NCBI RefSeq assembly: GCF_008831285.2 | Contig: NC_045138.2 | Location: forward strand, 26,941,934 to 27,005,933 | Origin: Nymphaea colorata | Taxonomy: Eukaryota > Streptophyta > Magnoliopsida > Nymphaeales > Nymphaeaceae | Length of the DNA: 64,000 nucleotides | Reading direction: 5' to 3' | Part shown: positions 26,464 through 38,236 of the stretch, in pieces | How positions within the stretch are numbered: position 1 is the first letter of the stretch | Layout: the number at the start of each line of letters is the position of its first letter | Notes under the pieces: generated by a model | The model's input: only the letters and a program-made list of their open reading frames with translations | What the model was told of the DNA's origin: nothing | Databases searched by the model: none | Made by a program: the position numbers and the translations under genes

Positions 26464-27548
26464 TGAAAGAGGCAGATGGAGAGGGAAATCTTCATATTCG
26501 TCAAAACTTGATGAATGCGAAAGCTAGCTTGCCCCTGATTTTGCATGCTGCGAGTAGATGTTCTGTATTTTTCGGTTATGTTCTGCCAAGGAAAATTTTT
26601 CAGCACTAAATCAACATCATTTTATGGTCAATGACATTGAGCATGATAGCGGAAACTATAGCATGCCAATCGTCACATTTGCCTTTAGAACTCTGGTTTC
26701 ATGCTGCTTGTACTAAACTGGGTTAAGATCTTGACAATAAAAAAGTGATTTACCCTATATGGGCAGTAGTGTATGCAACACACACACACATTAGATATGA
26801 AACTGTCCGACTGATGCCTAATCCTGCATCAAAAAAATAGCTTTCGCGTCCTTTTCCTGAAATTATAGTCATACACATAAACGTTGGAAGCTAGCTCAAC
26901 GACGGACAGCCGTTTCGGTCATACGCTAAAACCCACATCTGTTTAGAAATTGGACGCGCTGACTGATGGGTCAAGATCAAGCTCGCTGTCTCTCTCTCTC
27001 TCTCACATACACGCACACATTCATTTTGATAGACATACCGTCATACCCTGCATGTACACCTTTACCAATATGACAGTGTAGTTCGGGAGAAAGAAAAGCA
27101 TTCGCAGCGCATGGCATCGAAGAGGTGGCAGCGGTATGCCGGTGGTGTTAATGATGATAAATACAGGACAATATTAAGTGAAAAAAGCAGGTTGATGGCT
27201 CAGACGAATGACAAATCACAATCCTGCTTAGTAATTAGGCAAAAGAACTAGTCACAGCACCCAGACACTGATCTGAACTCTGAAAGTTCCCATGAGAAGA
27301 GAAGAATTCAGTTTGCCCGACCTGATTAGGCACACGCTTCAACTACCATCGCCTTTCAAAAGAACATGGATCACAGGCCCTGTACCAATGACATTTTTCC
27401 ACAGGGAGCTTCCATGTCAAACGAGCAGTCTAGACTAACAACTGTAAAGATGTGAGCTACGCACATCCGCTCAAATTTGGAAATCTTTTACAGAAAACTA
27501 CACGCAACAAACAGATAAATGTAGCTGAGCTTCTGGACGATTGTGGTT
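26464..27548. other. Intergenic space between convergent GLYR2 and MSI4
   Basis: A tail-to-tail interval of 1,085 bp that should hold both 3' UTRs. It includes a candidate AATAAA for GLYR2 and a TC microsatellite near 26989-27004. No additional gene is evident. Confidence 0.7.
26736..26741 (+). terminator. Candidate polyadenylation signal for GLYR2
   Basis: A canonical AATAAA lies 273 bp past the GLYR2 stop codon, in a region that otherwise fits a 3' UTR. Plant near-upstream elements are loosely defined, so the actual cleavage site is not determined by this alone. Confidence 0.4.
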
Positions 27549-30500
27549 TCAGGACTTGGACGAACACGACAGGATGTGAGATTTGTACTTCTCAAGCTCT
27601 GCCAGTACCTCATCTTCTGGCCTGTAAATCAAGTCACTCATGCGCCATATCTGTGAAATTAAAGTCAGTACGAAAAGTCAGTAAATTTCAGCAAGGAAAC
27701 CATAAGGACAGAAGATAATATTTTGCTTGTACTCCAGTTCTTCCCTGATATGCAAACCAAGTGAACCAGGCAACAGCATATAGACCAAAGATGACGAATG
27801 AAATGTCAATAGGCAAGCAGAGGAATTTGCAGAAAGAGGAAAGGCAACCTTCATTGAAGTTGGTTCTCATTTCTTTTCTTTTTCAATAGCGCTCTTGGTA
27901 CCAGGTTTTAGGCGAGTCAGTTTCAAAAGGGGAAAAAGCTTTCCAACTTTTAAAAAGGTCAATGAACATCATTAGCAGAACCATTCCATGAAAACCAAAA
28001 ATGACAAAAGATATAGGCAATCACATGCCTAGGCAGAACAAACTTCCAAAGGCAGAAGTGTGAACAACATATAGAATGACCACCCTAAAAGAGGACAGGA
28101 ACAAGAAACAGAAAATAAGAATAAAATTTCCAAACTAGTAAGTAAGCAGAACACTAACCACTACCATAGCCAATACTCTCCTTAACATGAAAAGGGCCTA
28201 TAACTGCGAAAAATACTGTACACTAACACCATAAAAAATAAGCTACAATAGAAAAGGTTACTAGCATGTAAGTAAAGGAATACCTGTAGAGTCCCTCCTC
28301 CACCAGTACTTCCACAATCATCGGATACACTTACAATAGTCCATGGGTCAGAAGTATTCCAGTGAAAATCAACAACCTTGTCTCTGTAATAACAAAGAAG
28401 TGAAAATTATCATATAGTCGAGAGATGGAAGATACATTAAGACAGCATGGACTTTTTCCCTTTTAATAAGAAGAATCAACATTTTGCACGTGTACCCTTA
28501 CCCACACTTATTATGGTTCACAACTTCACATCCACCTATATGCAACCATTCTCACAAGATATAAGTGCAAACCTACAGAGCGTGCATGCATGTCTATCCA
28601 ATCACAATTACATGCCTGCATGCACAGAAATCAACCCACCCACACACTTGCAGATTGGCACACATGATGGGAAAAGGGAGTGCCGGTGTGTGGGGAAAAT
28701 GGTGAAGATAAACAAAAAAAACACAATTGTTTCATATGCATATCTTGGAAGCTGGAAGTAGAACCTGAGCCCAAAGAACCACTCGCTCTTACAACAGCAT
28801 GTTGTGGTTGCCCACACATGCATGAAACTGAAATTCCATGTTTTACTTTCACTGGAAAGTTTTATCAGTAGAAAAGTAGTTAAGATTGAAACTAGTCCTG
28901 GTATTTGTCAATAACATGTCTATGCCTCGCGAAGACAACCATTTCTGAAGATGAACAAGAATTATCATCATAAGAGCTGCATAACTGATCCATACAAAAC
29001 GTAATTCTCCTATTTTTTGACAGATGGCATAAAAGAGCCATCCTGGATACCTGTGCCCAGCGTGCTGGAAAAACAAACCCGGAGGGGAGTTTGGCACTTT
29101 TTTTCCTACATACTCCTTTTTCCGACCAACCTGTTCCACAACCAGCCAAAGAAATTTTAGTACCAAACCTAGAGAATGACATCATATATTGTAAAGGAAT
29201 GAGTCAAATTTATGGAAGAAATCAGATATCCTAAAATATCAACAGGATGCAGCATTAAATTCAGCTTAACCTACACTTGTAATGAAACATCTATGCTGTA
29301 CTTGCAGAATAATGGTGATTGTCAATTTAACATGCCAAGAATAGTGTGTGTGTCATTTGGTAAGTAACTAACTTTCGAGAGTTTCCTAACCTTTTCAAGA
29401 TCCCAAATATTTACAAAACCATCCTCTGCAGAGCTTCCAAAAACAGATGATTTGTCTGGGCACCACTGTAACATACACATAAAAAATGGTTGAGAAAACA
29501 GTAGCCTAAGTGAACTTCCAGGAAAGAAGAAACCAAATATCTGAACCAAATCAGCTAACAATCCAGAACAAAATAAACACCAGCACACCTGCACACAAAG
29601 AACAGCAGCCTTGTGACCCTCAAATTTTTGAACTGGAGAACCAACACCACCAGATGTGAGGTTCCGCCGGTCAAACAATCGGACAGAATTATCTGCAGAC
29701 CTGAAAGATGATGCAACTCATTAGAATGAAAGATGGACAATAGAATGCTAACATTAATGTACTTACTGTTGCTCAAATATTATTTGCAAAAGAGAGGAGA
29801 AAGGAGGAAGGATCTAGTAAAGTTCTTAAAGTAAAGTGAAGTAATCACGAGAAGTCCATAAACATAATATCAATAATTTGTTACATGAGGTTAAGAGCAA
29901 AAGCAGTGATTGTGGATACATAAAGGGTACTAACTACTTGGGTATAGTTGCCAATTCCCCACCCTCCACTAGCTAAACAATAACTAAAGCACATGGTAAA
30001 TAGATTTACATATATTGGACCATGATTGCCTTGACACAATTATGGAAACAGTAGAAGTATCACATTTGAAACAAAAACGTCGACAAAACTGCGGCAATGA
30101 AATTATATGAGTTCAGGAAATCAGTACGTTAACTTCCTTTCCAAAAATATAAGCATTAGAAATGCATGACTTTGTGACAATGCTAGAAAACATAAGAACA
30201 CACAAGCATGCCACAACATCCATATACAGTAGCAATAGAAACAAAATGCCCAGAGAAGGCTCACGTGCTTGATAATGGTGGCATCCATTCCACCCCATAG
30301 CCGACTTGAATTTGCGACCAAAAAGGAGACAAACCAGGACTCTTGATAGTAGAACAAAGGTATACAAACCCTCAAGTTTGACCACGTTACAAACCAAGAC
30401 TCTTGGTACTACAGGGCATAGGTATATAAACCTCTCAAGACTGTCTGTAATTGCATGTAGTCATCTGAATGGAGCCAACTAATAGGCTGTAAAGTCCAAT

Positions 30501-31403
30501 TTCATTTAGTACTAAATGGTTAAACACCTTGTAGTGCTTAAAGGCTCCTTTCCTTCCACTATATAGCTGCACTAGCAGGTAATACAAGTCTGGGAGCAAT
30601 TTTATCTATATCTGCTTCTTGTTCAGAATACATCTATGCACTTTCACATGATCATGGATTAAATAGTTTGATCTTTATTTTCTTGCCACCCATACATGCA
30701 CAGTTACATGTCAACAAAACAAACGACCTACTTGATATGATCCAAAAACACTTCAATAACAAAAATGTCAAGAATTTTCCTGGCACTGCAGCAGGGAAAC
30801 ATGAATGTCCATAATGTCAAGCATTAGGTCCCAAAGCAAATTAATCTACTCTGACTGGCCATTAATTAATTACACAAGTAAAGCAGCTACCCAGTTAAAA
30901 TAAGATTTTGATCATGGGGATTCCAATCAACACAATGAAGATCAGCATTGTGCGCTTTCTCCACCTGAAGAAATCCAAGGCAAATAGAGATCAGAGGTTG
31001 CCAGACAATAGAAAGATCAACAAAACATAAATAATTGAATCAAAACTAAAGAACTGTTTGTGGATCCGTCATGTGAAAAGTAAACTTCACAGGAAATGGA
31101 AACCATGTAATGGAGCAAAAATTTGATATTGCTCATCCCAATCTTCCCAGTCATGCATGCATGAGGACATGTATACATCATGCAGATAACCCCCACCTCT
31201 TCCCTTGCCTCCAAGCACAAACATGTAAGAAGGTGCCACTGACTTCTTTTCCTTTTTTATCATTATTAAGGTTGTTGAAACACGAAACTGCCTCTGATTC
31301 TCTGAGGAATTTATGTTACATAAATACTATGCATTACTTACCACCAAGAAGCTTGAATACTTGTTTTGAGGAGTGAATGGTACATTTACCTATTGCATTC
31401 GAG

Positions 31404-31451
<48 letters not shown>

Positions 31452-34400
31452 GCCCACAGAACATTGATACCATATTGCACAGCATAATACACAATCTAAG
31501 ACAAACAGGTAATTGCAAAAGATAGTTCTCAAATCTCAAATATTCTTTATCATCTCCCGCGTAAACTGAGCCAAGCAAAATGTAACTGGAAAAAATAGCA
31601 TTACCTTGAAAGCTGGTTCAACACCTGCTCGAGCATCCCACAGAATGAGACACGAGTCATCACCAACACTGCAGAACTCCTGGGAACTTCAATAGTTCCA
31701 TTCCCGAAACCAGTTAGCAGTAAAATAACATATTCAAAACGGAAAAAAGCTTCATACTTGGACATCCTTAATTATTCATACAAGAAAAAACCTAGAGACA
31801 TTAAAAAATAAAGATCCATTTTCTGATGGAGGGCCCACAACTTTTGACAAATTCAGAGGGTCTGTATGAAACCACATGATGCCACATTTATCACAGTTAC
31901 AAAGTATAGAGAAGGAAACGAGAATCATAAGGTAGACAGTACATCATACGAGAAGAACATGTGATCAACAAGATGTTTCAATTTTCAATATAAAAACATG
32001 ACCAGCATGCAAGACCATATGTGAGTGTTACATTTGTCTAAATAAATCCATTAAGCGGCATGTCAAATATTGCTAAAACTTCAATAGTAGCTAAAAAAAT
32101 TGGGGGTATTTTGATGATCATGAATCATGCAGGAAACTTCAAGAAATTAGTAGTTCAACAATTGTTTACTTACTTTGAAGGACAGAACGTCACATCTTCA
32201 ACAGTATCACTGTGCCCTTTAAAGATACCCCTAGGTCCAACTGAAGGACTCTCTAATACTTTCTCATTAGGCCCACTGCTTTTCGATGACTGCTTGGCAG
32301 TGCCTGATACCATTCCTTGTTTTGGAGATGATGAATCTACTGCAGCAGCAGAGATATGATCATGTATGCTCCATAAGACAACCGACTTGTCTTTTCCTGG
32401 TAAAATGCTAATATTAGATCAACTGTAAAGGGAAATCAGGTTTGTCCATCCATTGGTAATACAAAGGATAATGAAGTTCATCCATCTATTGGTAATTCAT
32501 GAACATCACAGCAATCAACTAGGAGTATTGTTGGGAAAAGTAGAGGAATATTGCTGCCCTGCATGTGAACAGCATACGCATGTGTGAACACACACACACA
32601 AGAGGATAGGATGGTTAAATACCTCCAGAAATTACAAGTGGTTCAGTTGGACACATTGCAAGTGCAAATTCTGCATTATCTGTGTGCCCTGTCAAGATCT
32701 GCAATACAGAAATCAAGAGAAAAGCAGTAAATATAAGATGAACTATATAATGATAACCAAAATATACTCTTTCTTCTAACACAGCAACAAAGATGTAATA
32801 ATATATGCTGGAGACAAGCAGTAATACCAAGTAGATCACCTTTGCCTTAAGTATTTCTAAATTCTAATGATGCCAGTGTTGGACTCTAAAAAACCTGATC
32901 TCCTTAACCCTTAGCAACCACAGAATATAGCCAGCCTTTACCTTTTTAACGAAAAAACATATTTTCATTGAACACTAAAGAAGCGACAACTGATCCTTCC
33001 AGGACCTTGACTTGGGTTCGTTTAACTTTAATCAGAGAAGACATTTCCTTAATAGTTAATATATCAACCATTCACACAGGAAGACTTCCTATGCTAATTT
33101 GAAAGAACAAGGGAGGAACTAAAATATCAAACAATGAAAACAAAAAGGCAGGACCCTGAGAACTTTGTAACTGCTGAATCATCCTTTAATTCATATACGA
33201 AACATAACAATGGAATTGAACATCCGTAATGAAAAAATGACAGATTTGGAAACATTTTAGTAAGGAAACCCACAATCACTCACAGATATAAGAGAGAAAC
33301 ATTTATTTTGAAACTAACCAGGTCTGGGCGTGAATCAGAAGCGCCAAGAACAGCTTGACGATTAGGTTGTCCTTCAACATCCCAAATAAGGACCTGGACA
33401 ATCATATGAAGACACACATGACATTCAAATGTCTGTGAATTTCAGACTATAATAAGAAAAAAAATACTCACATCAGGACTGTCAGTATGCGTGGCCACAA
33501 TTTTGCTGTTTTGTGGCAGTTCTCTAATTCGGTTAACCTAAAAATGATGCCAAATTCATCAAGTCTTATTACACAGCAATTTAAAAGAAAGATGAACGAA
33601 TAGGAAACTCTCAAGATGACTTGAGTAAGTAAAATATCCTGACCCATTAAAACTTGCAAAATATCATTTGCTGAAGAAAGAGAAAAGGAATCAAATATGT
33701 ACATGCACATAGATTACCACAGACAAGTTGCAAAAGAGATCGTCCTGCTTCTTACCTCTCCTGGATGGATAATTGTTTTGAATTTCTTCACAAATGGAGA
33801 CCTTGCTTCTTCATTAAACTGAACAATAATAACCAGTGAGACATATCAAATGGATGGGAAAAGGTTAACATGTAGATACCTCAGTATGGCATCTAGAAGT
33901 AAATAAGATGAGCATAGCAGTCAGAAATATAATGATCACAACCCTGCCACCTACATAGGTAACCAATTTAAATTGCTTTATTTTAATCTTAAGAATGTCC
34001 ATGTGATATTTTTCTATGAGAGCTATCAATAATACAGATTATCCTAACAAAGGCAATAAATAAAGTTCCTAGCCCACAATTTCCAGTTAAGACAATAGAA
34101 CAGAAAAAAGACTATAATTAATGTATACCTGTGAAATATGCTCTGCTGCTGCAACTCTTGGTTTTACAACCTCACAGGTTGCAATAACCAAAGTATTTGG
34201 AACGCTGCCATCAGTCTGTACAGTGCAGTTTCAGGAACACATTAGGTATCATCATAAAGAAAAGAAGGCACGCCGCATCAGGATTCCAAAGATGTCCCAT
34301 TCACAGTGAGAATATTCATATATAATATATTGTAAAATACGAGATTATTCCACATCATACTAATTAACATACATTCATATACACATATAAACAATATTAT

Positions 34401-37400
34401 ACATTTAAAAATATGAAAAGTGATACGCATGTGCGCAACTCTGTCCACAGAGGCACCACACTCCATAATTCAGGAGTCAACCTCCAAACTCCAGAAGAAA
34501 AGTGTACATACATATGATGCATGTGTGATTTGGCTATCATTTAAAATATAAAAGCTGTTGCATCTTGGCTGCAAACACACAAAGAACACATATGGGTTAT
34601 GTCACAGTGGCACGTGAGGGAGGCCCACGCACCCGTACTGGCATACCGGTACGGCAAAACCATATGCTGGGTACGTTTGGCTCGGTTTTGGGTCGAAATA
34701 GATCCAAACCACAAAAAAAAAAGACATTGTCTTAGTCTATTTATGATTTTTTTATGAGAAAAGAACTATGAAAGGAACATTGTATTAATAATGTGATGAT
34801 ATCAATTTTGTTTTTTGGAATTAAAAATATATAATTATCGCTATATCAACGTACCAAAATTGGCGAAAACGTCTTACTAATACCCGCTACCCCGTACCCA
34901 AACCAGCACCCATACCCGTACCTATGTGACATAGGTGCACATCATTGTTAAAAAAAACGTGTACGGGTATTATACGGCGATGAATTTCTCAGGTATAATA
35001 CGGCAAAGTTGCATATCTTAGGAATAAAACGGAAAAATCTGGGCAAATTTTTAAAAAATTTAAAACATTTAATAAATGCTGAAAATTATAAAAAAATTAG
35101 AAATCATAAAAAATATGAAAAAAAAGCAAAAAAAGCGTATAATACGCGTTTTTTTCACGTTTTTTATTTTCTGGCATTTTTTTAAAAAAGATGTGTTTTG
35201 TATGGGTATTATACGGCTAAGTATGTTTTGGCGTATTAAACGCGTCTTTTTCCAATAAGACACATTTTTTGTGATAGTGTCTGGCTGTCTGCACATGTAC
35301 CTTGCATAGCAGTGCAGTTCTAAGGCTCAAAATTGGGATGGCTTTTGAATGGCAGAAAGAGACAGGAAAAGACACACTTGGACCTGTTTTTTCTTCCTAT
35401 GACAAAAGAACACTTTTTTTCTCACCCAACTAAATCCTCTTACACCAAAACACACATGCATGCATATATGCAGACACATATGTACATGCATCACATGCCA
35501 ACTAAAACTTCAGCTTTTCATAGCCAACAGCAGAATGATCTAAATACCACTACCATTATCACATGGAGATGACTATGCGATGAAACCTAGAAATTTTCAG
35601 CGTTGAAATCTTAGAAGAGTTTGACAATGAAAATGTATATTCCAAAGCACATGGAAGTTAAAGAGCAAGTTTATCTCCTTCTCATATTTGATGAACAGAT
35701 GTATTTTGACTTAAATGGCATGACTCATTAGGACATAGCTTTCTCTAGCAAAATAGACAAAAACTAGTAACACCATTCACCTGCTCAGAGAGGTAAAGGC
35801 GCTGACGATTCTTGTAAGTTGCTTGCTCCAGCTGTGGGCCCCATCTGCAATGGATAAAAGGAAGCTTATGCAATTGGCACCAACACAGCATATAGGTTCA
35901 TTAAAAGGAAATAGGGAAGAAAGAGGCACTACGACATTCAAACTTAAATCAGAAACGTATACAGAATACAGATACATATGGAAAAAAGGAGCTCAAACAA
36001 TGGCATAAATCAAACACTAGTAGTTGATTAAAATGCAGCTCACTCAAGTAAAGAGTCGTCACAGTGATAGGGACGGAGCCAGAAATTTTTCATGAGAGGG
36101 CTGCATTATAGTTTCAAAATTTTAACAGGGGCCAAAATATTATTTTTGAAAATTTTTATATAAGATAAATGAAATTTTTTAAAATTTACATGTTTTTTTT
36201 TTCTAAGAAGGGGGGGTGGGCAAAGGTCCCTGCCGGCCCCCCCTTGACTCTGCCCCTGCCCAGCAGCCAGCCAGTATCAATTCATGCAATTGTTCACATA
36301 GACATCATAGATAAAAGTTACTCAATTTAGAGCTTCATTTTGTGAGAAAACAAAAATTAAACAACATGAAACTGGTCAAAAATATTCAAGACACAACTCT
36401 TCATACAAAAATGCCCTAGATAACACAAGGAAGACCTGGACTATAGAGTCTGTAAACTTCTATACCAGCGTGTCTTTCTCTTTTTTTCATTACACTGGTA
36501 AATGTATTTATCATTATTTCTCAACAACTAACTAATTCATGAATAACACCTTATGATTTACACTATTATTTTAACCCTTTTCAAGAAGGAAACAAAGAAA
36601 AGCAACCAAAAGACGAAAAGTAAGAAAAATAAAAGCCAGACAAGAGATAGACGACCACCAACTTATATTTACTATAAGTACTTATAGAGTAAAAAATGTA
36701 TATTCCTGGAATCACATTTTAGATTTTGAATTCAATAATTATGTTAAGCATAATTCTGAAAAGATACTGTTGTATCACATGCAAAGAAAGCTACTCTGCA
36801 TTTATGTAGATTCTCCTAGTAAAGTAAATAGAGAAAATAAATCCCCCAATAAACAGAAATGGGTGAACTCCCCCAGGAATAACTGTCTCAGAAGTCATCA
36901 TTTACCAAGGAGGATGCTCTTACTCCTCAGTATCCAACTTCATTGCAGATAAAGAGTAAATGCTGCTATCACATAAACCCCAGAAAAATGAAAGACCATA
37001 AGGCATCAAGTGTATGAACTATGAATTATGAACTATGAACAATGTCGTAAGATATTAGGATCAGTGTATAAAAGGTGTAACAGTAACACTCTATGTTGAG
37101 GTACAAGCCGCACAGTAGAGTAGATAACGACTAACAAGTAGTCACATTCTAAGTAAACGGCATGACAGTTATGCAGAGGTGTCCTGTATTGCTAAATAGA
37201 ACACTCGTTTTGCATAGATTACACAAGCAAGCGTTACGGCCTATTTCAGTCGGTTTGTAAGGGATTGAACGCATACTATGAAACAGCTTTTCATGTACCT
37301 TCATCTTTGGAAGATCAAGCAGAAGCTTGGTTGCTTATGTTTTCTCATACGTGTAAAGCATAAGAACGCGGAAATGCCAAGTTTGGGAAGAGCATAAGAA

Positions 37401-38141
37401 AAGAGGAAAGGAATCATTTTTTACTTTTGACTACACCCAACACCCCCAAGAAAGTAAAACAGCGTAAACGAAGACAATACTTCTACATAATCTCCCACTA
37501 GTTCAATGGACAAATACACCACAAACAAATTCATTAACCAAAATCCCAACTAAATGCAACACAGACTACACCATGAGTATATAAAATAGATCGGTTTCCC
37601 ACTTGTGTGGGAATAGTTTGTTGGCATTGGGACTGCATATTGACACCAAAAAGAATACGAGAAAGTTCCCACAAGGAGTGGGGTGGGGACGGAATAATGA
37701 ATATATGAGCGCGAAAAATGAGAGCCGCGTCCAACTAAAAACATTTAGAATGGCGAGATTCAAACCTAGAAAGAAAAAAAACGTGTTGGTATATTCCGTT
37801 ACATTTTTTACCATTGATCATTTGGGCACAGGCTAAGCAACGAGGTTATTTGGCAGAACGAAACCCAACTAGATTGAATATTTCCATTTTTTTCTTTAAC
37901 GAAGAGCGAAAACTTCAACCGGAAAAAGCAGCAAAGACGAAATCATGTGTGTGTGTGTGTGCGCGCGCGTGTAGAGAAAGAAAGAGATGAGAAAGAGAGA
38001 TGGGTCTTAGTACCGGCAGGAGAGGGAAGGCCAGACGAGGTTGTGGTTGGCGAGCCAGTCATAGAGAACGGGGACGAGAGACTTCCATTGTGTGTACCTC
38101 TCGTCCACCGAGGGTTGCCCTCCTTTCCCGCGCTCCTTCAT
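27549..38141 (-). CDS. MSI4: WD40 histone-binding protein, MSI4/FVE type
   Basis: A 468-residue WD40 protein of the RbAp46/48 class in fifteen exons, transcription order: 38014-38141, 35781-35844, 34129-34215, 33756-33818, 33472-33537, 33319-33393, 32623-32698, 32174-32396, 31605-31686, 30891-30964, 29589-29700, 29391-29465, 29051-29130, 28284-28383, 27549-27650. All junctions are GT-AG and in frame. The N-terminal histone H4-binding helix is near residues 16-64 (YTQWKSLVPVLYDWLANHN). WD repeats follow, recognisable by LIWDVEG, VVLWSIHDH, LILWDAR, VRLFDRRN, VNIWDLEK and LQIWRMSD. In Arabidopsis, FVE/MSI4 acts in histone deacetylase, CUL4-DDB1 and PRC2-linked complexes to repress FLC and cold-response genes. 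Exon 8 encodes a Ser-rich insert between blades, usual for this subfamily. The protein is about 40 residues shorter than Arabidopsis MSI4 because the basic N-terminal extension is missing. Introns 1 (2.2 kb) and 2 (1.6 kb) contain transposon relics. Confidence 0.94.
30329..30439 (+). repeat. Diverged 60-bp tandem duplication in MSI4 intron 10
   Basis: Units at 30329-30376 and 30389-30439 share ACAAACCA, GACTCTTG, AGGTATA and AAACC with CTCAAG at the end. They lie in the 1.2-kb intron between exons 10 and 11. Confidence 0.75.
31406..31447 (+). repeat. CT microsatellite in MSI4 intron 9
   Basis: About 20 uninterrupted CT units between exons 9 and 10 of the minus-strand MSI4 gene. Confidence 0.95.
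34595..34936. mobile_element. TIR element in MSI4 intron 2
   Basis: The left end reads TATGTCACAGTGGCACG (from about 34598). The right end, on the minus strand, reads TATGTCACATAGGTACG (from about 34933), giving inverted ends that match at about 13 of 17 positions. Just inside both ends are GTACCGGTACGG or ACCCGTACC-type motifs that also pair. The core is AT-rich and non-coding. It looks like a non-autonomous DNA transposon; I could not resolve the target-site duplication. Confidence 0.5.
34960..35245. repeat. AT-rich block with repeated GTATTATACGG motif
   Basis: GGGTATTATACGGC occurs near 34965 and 35204. Variants occur at 34992 (GGTATAATACGGC), 35135 (the palindrome GCGTATAATACGC) and 35230 (GGCGTATTAAACGCG). 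The segments between are extremely AT-rich. It lies in MSI4 intron 2 immediately beside the TIR element at 34595-34936. I do not recognise the family. Confidence 0.55.
36068..36257 (-). mobile_element. MITE-like element, copy 2, in MSI4 intron 1
   Basis: The ends read AGGGACGGAGCCAG (left, plus strand) and AGGGGCAGAGTCAA (right, minus strand), an imperfect inverted repeat. The AT-rich interior matches the element at 13135-13325 in the opposite orientation. It sits in the intron between MSI4 exons 1 and 2. GGGACGGAGCCAG-type ends are common among plant short DNA transposons; the superfamily is not assigned. Confidence 0.7.
37945..37972 (+). repeat. GT/GC microsatellite
   Basis: A GT run followed by GC repeats, in MSI4 intron 1 about 40 bp from the exon 1 donor. 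Confidence 0.9.
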
Positions 38142-38148
38142 CCTTTCG

Positions 38149-38176
<28 letters not shown>
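38149..38176 (+). repeat. CT tract immediately upstream of MSI4 start codon
   Basis: On the MSI4 coding strand this is a GA run ending 8 bp before the chosen ATG at 38141. It is in frame and would encode Arg-Glu repeats if translated, but it more probably lies in the 5' UTR. It is also a plausible BBR/BPC (GAGA-binding) site. Confidence 0.85.
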
Positions 38177-38179
<3 letters not shown>

Positions 38180-38224
38180 GTCTAAGAACGCTCCGCTTCA
38201 GTGGCGCCACTGCGCTGTACCGTG

Positions 38225-38236
38225 GTTTTATTTTAT
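38225..38236 (-). promoter_or_regulatory. Candidate TATA-like element of MSI4
   Basis: The coding strand reads CATAAAATAAAA about 85-95 bp upstream of the chosen ATG. A start site about 30 bp downstream would leave a short 5' UTR containing the GA tract and would exclude the further upstream in-frame ATG at 38300. This is inference from spacing and composition. Confidence 0.35.
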
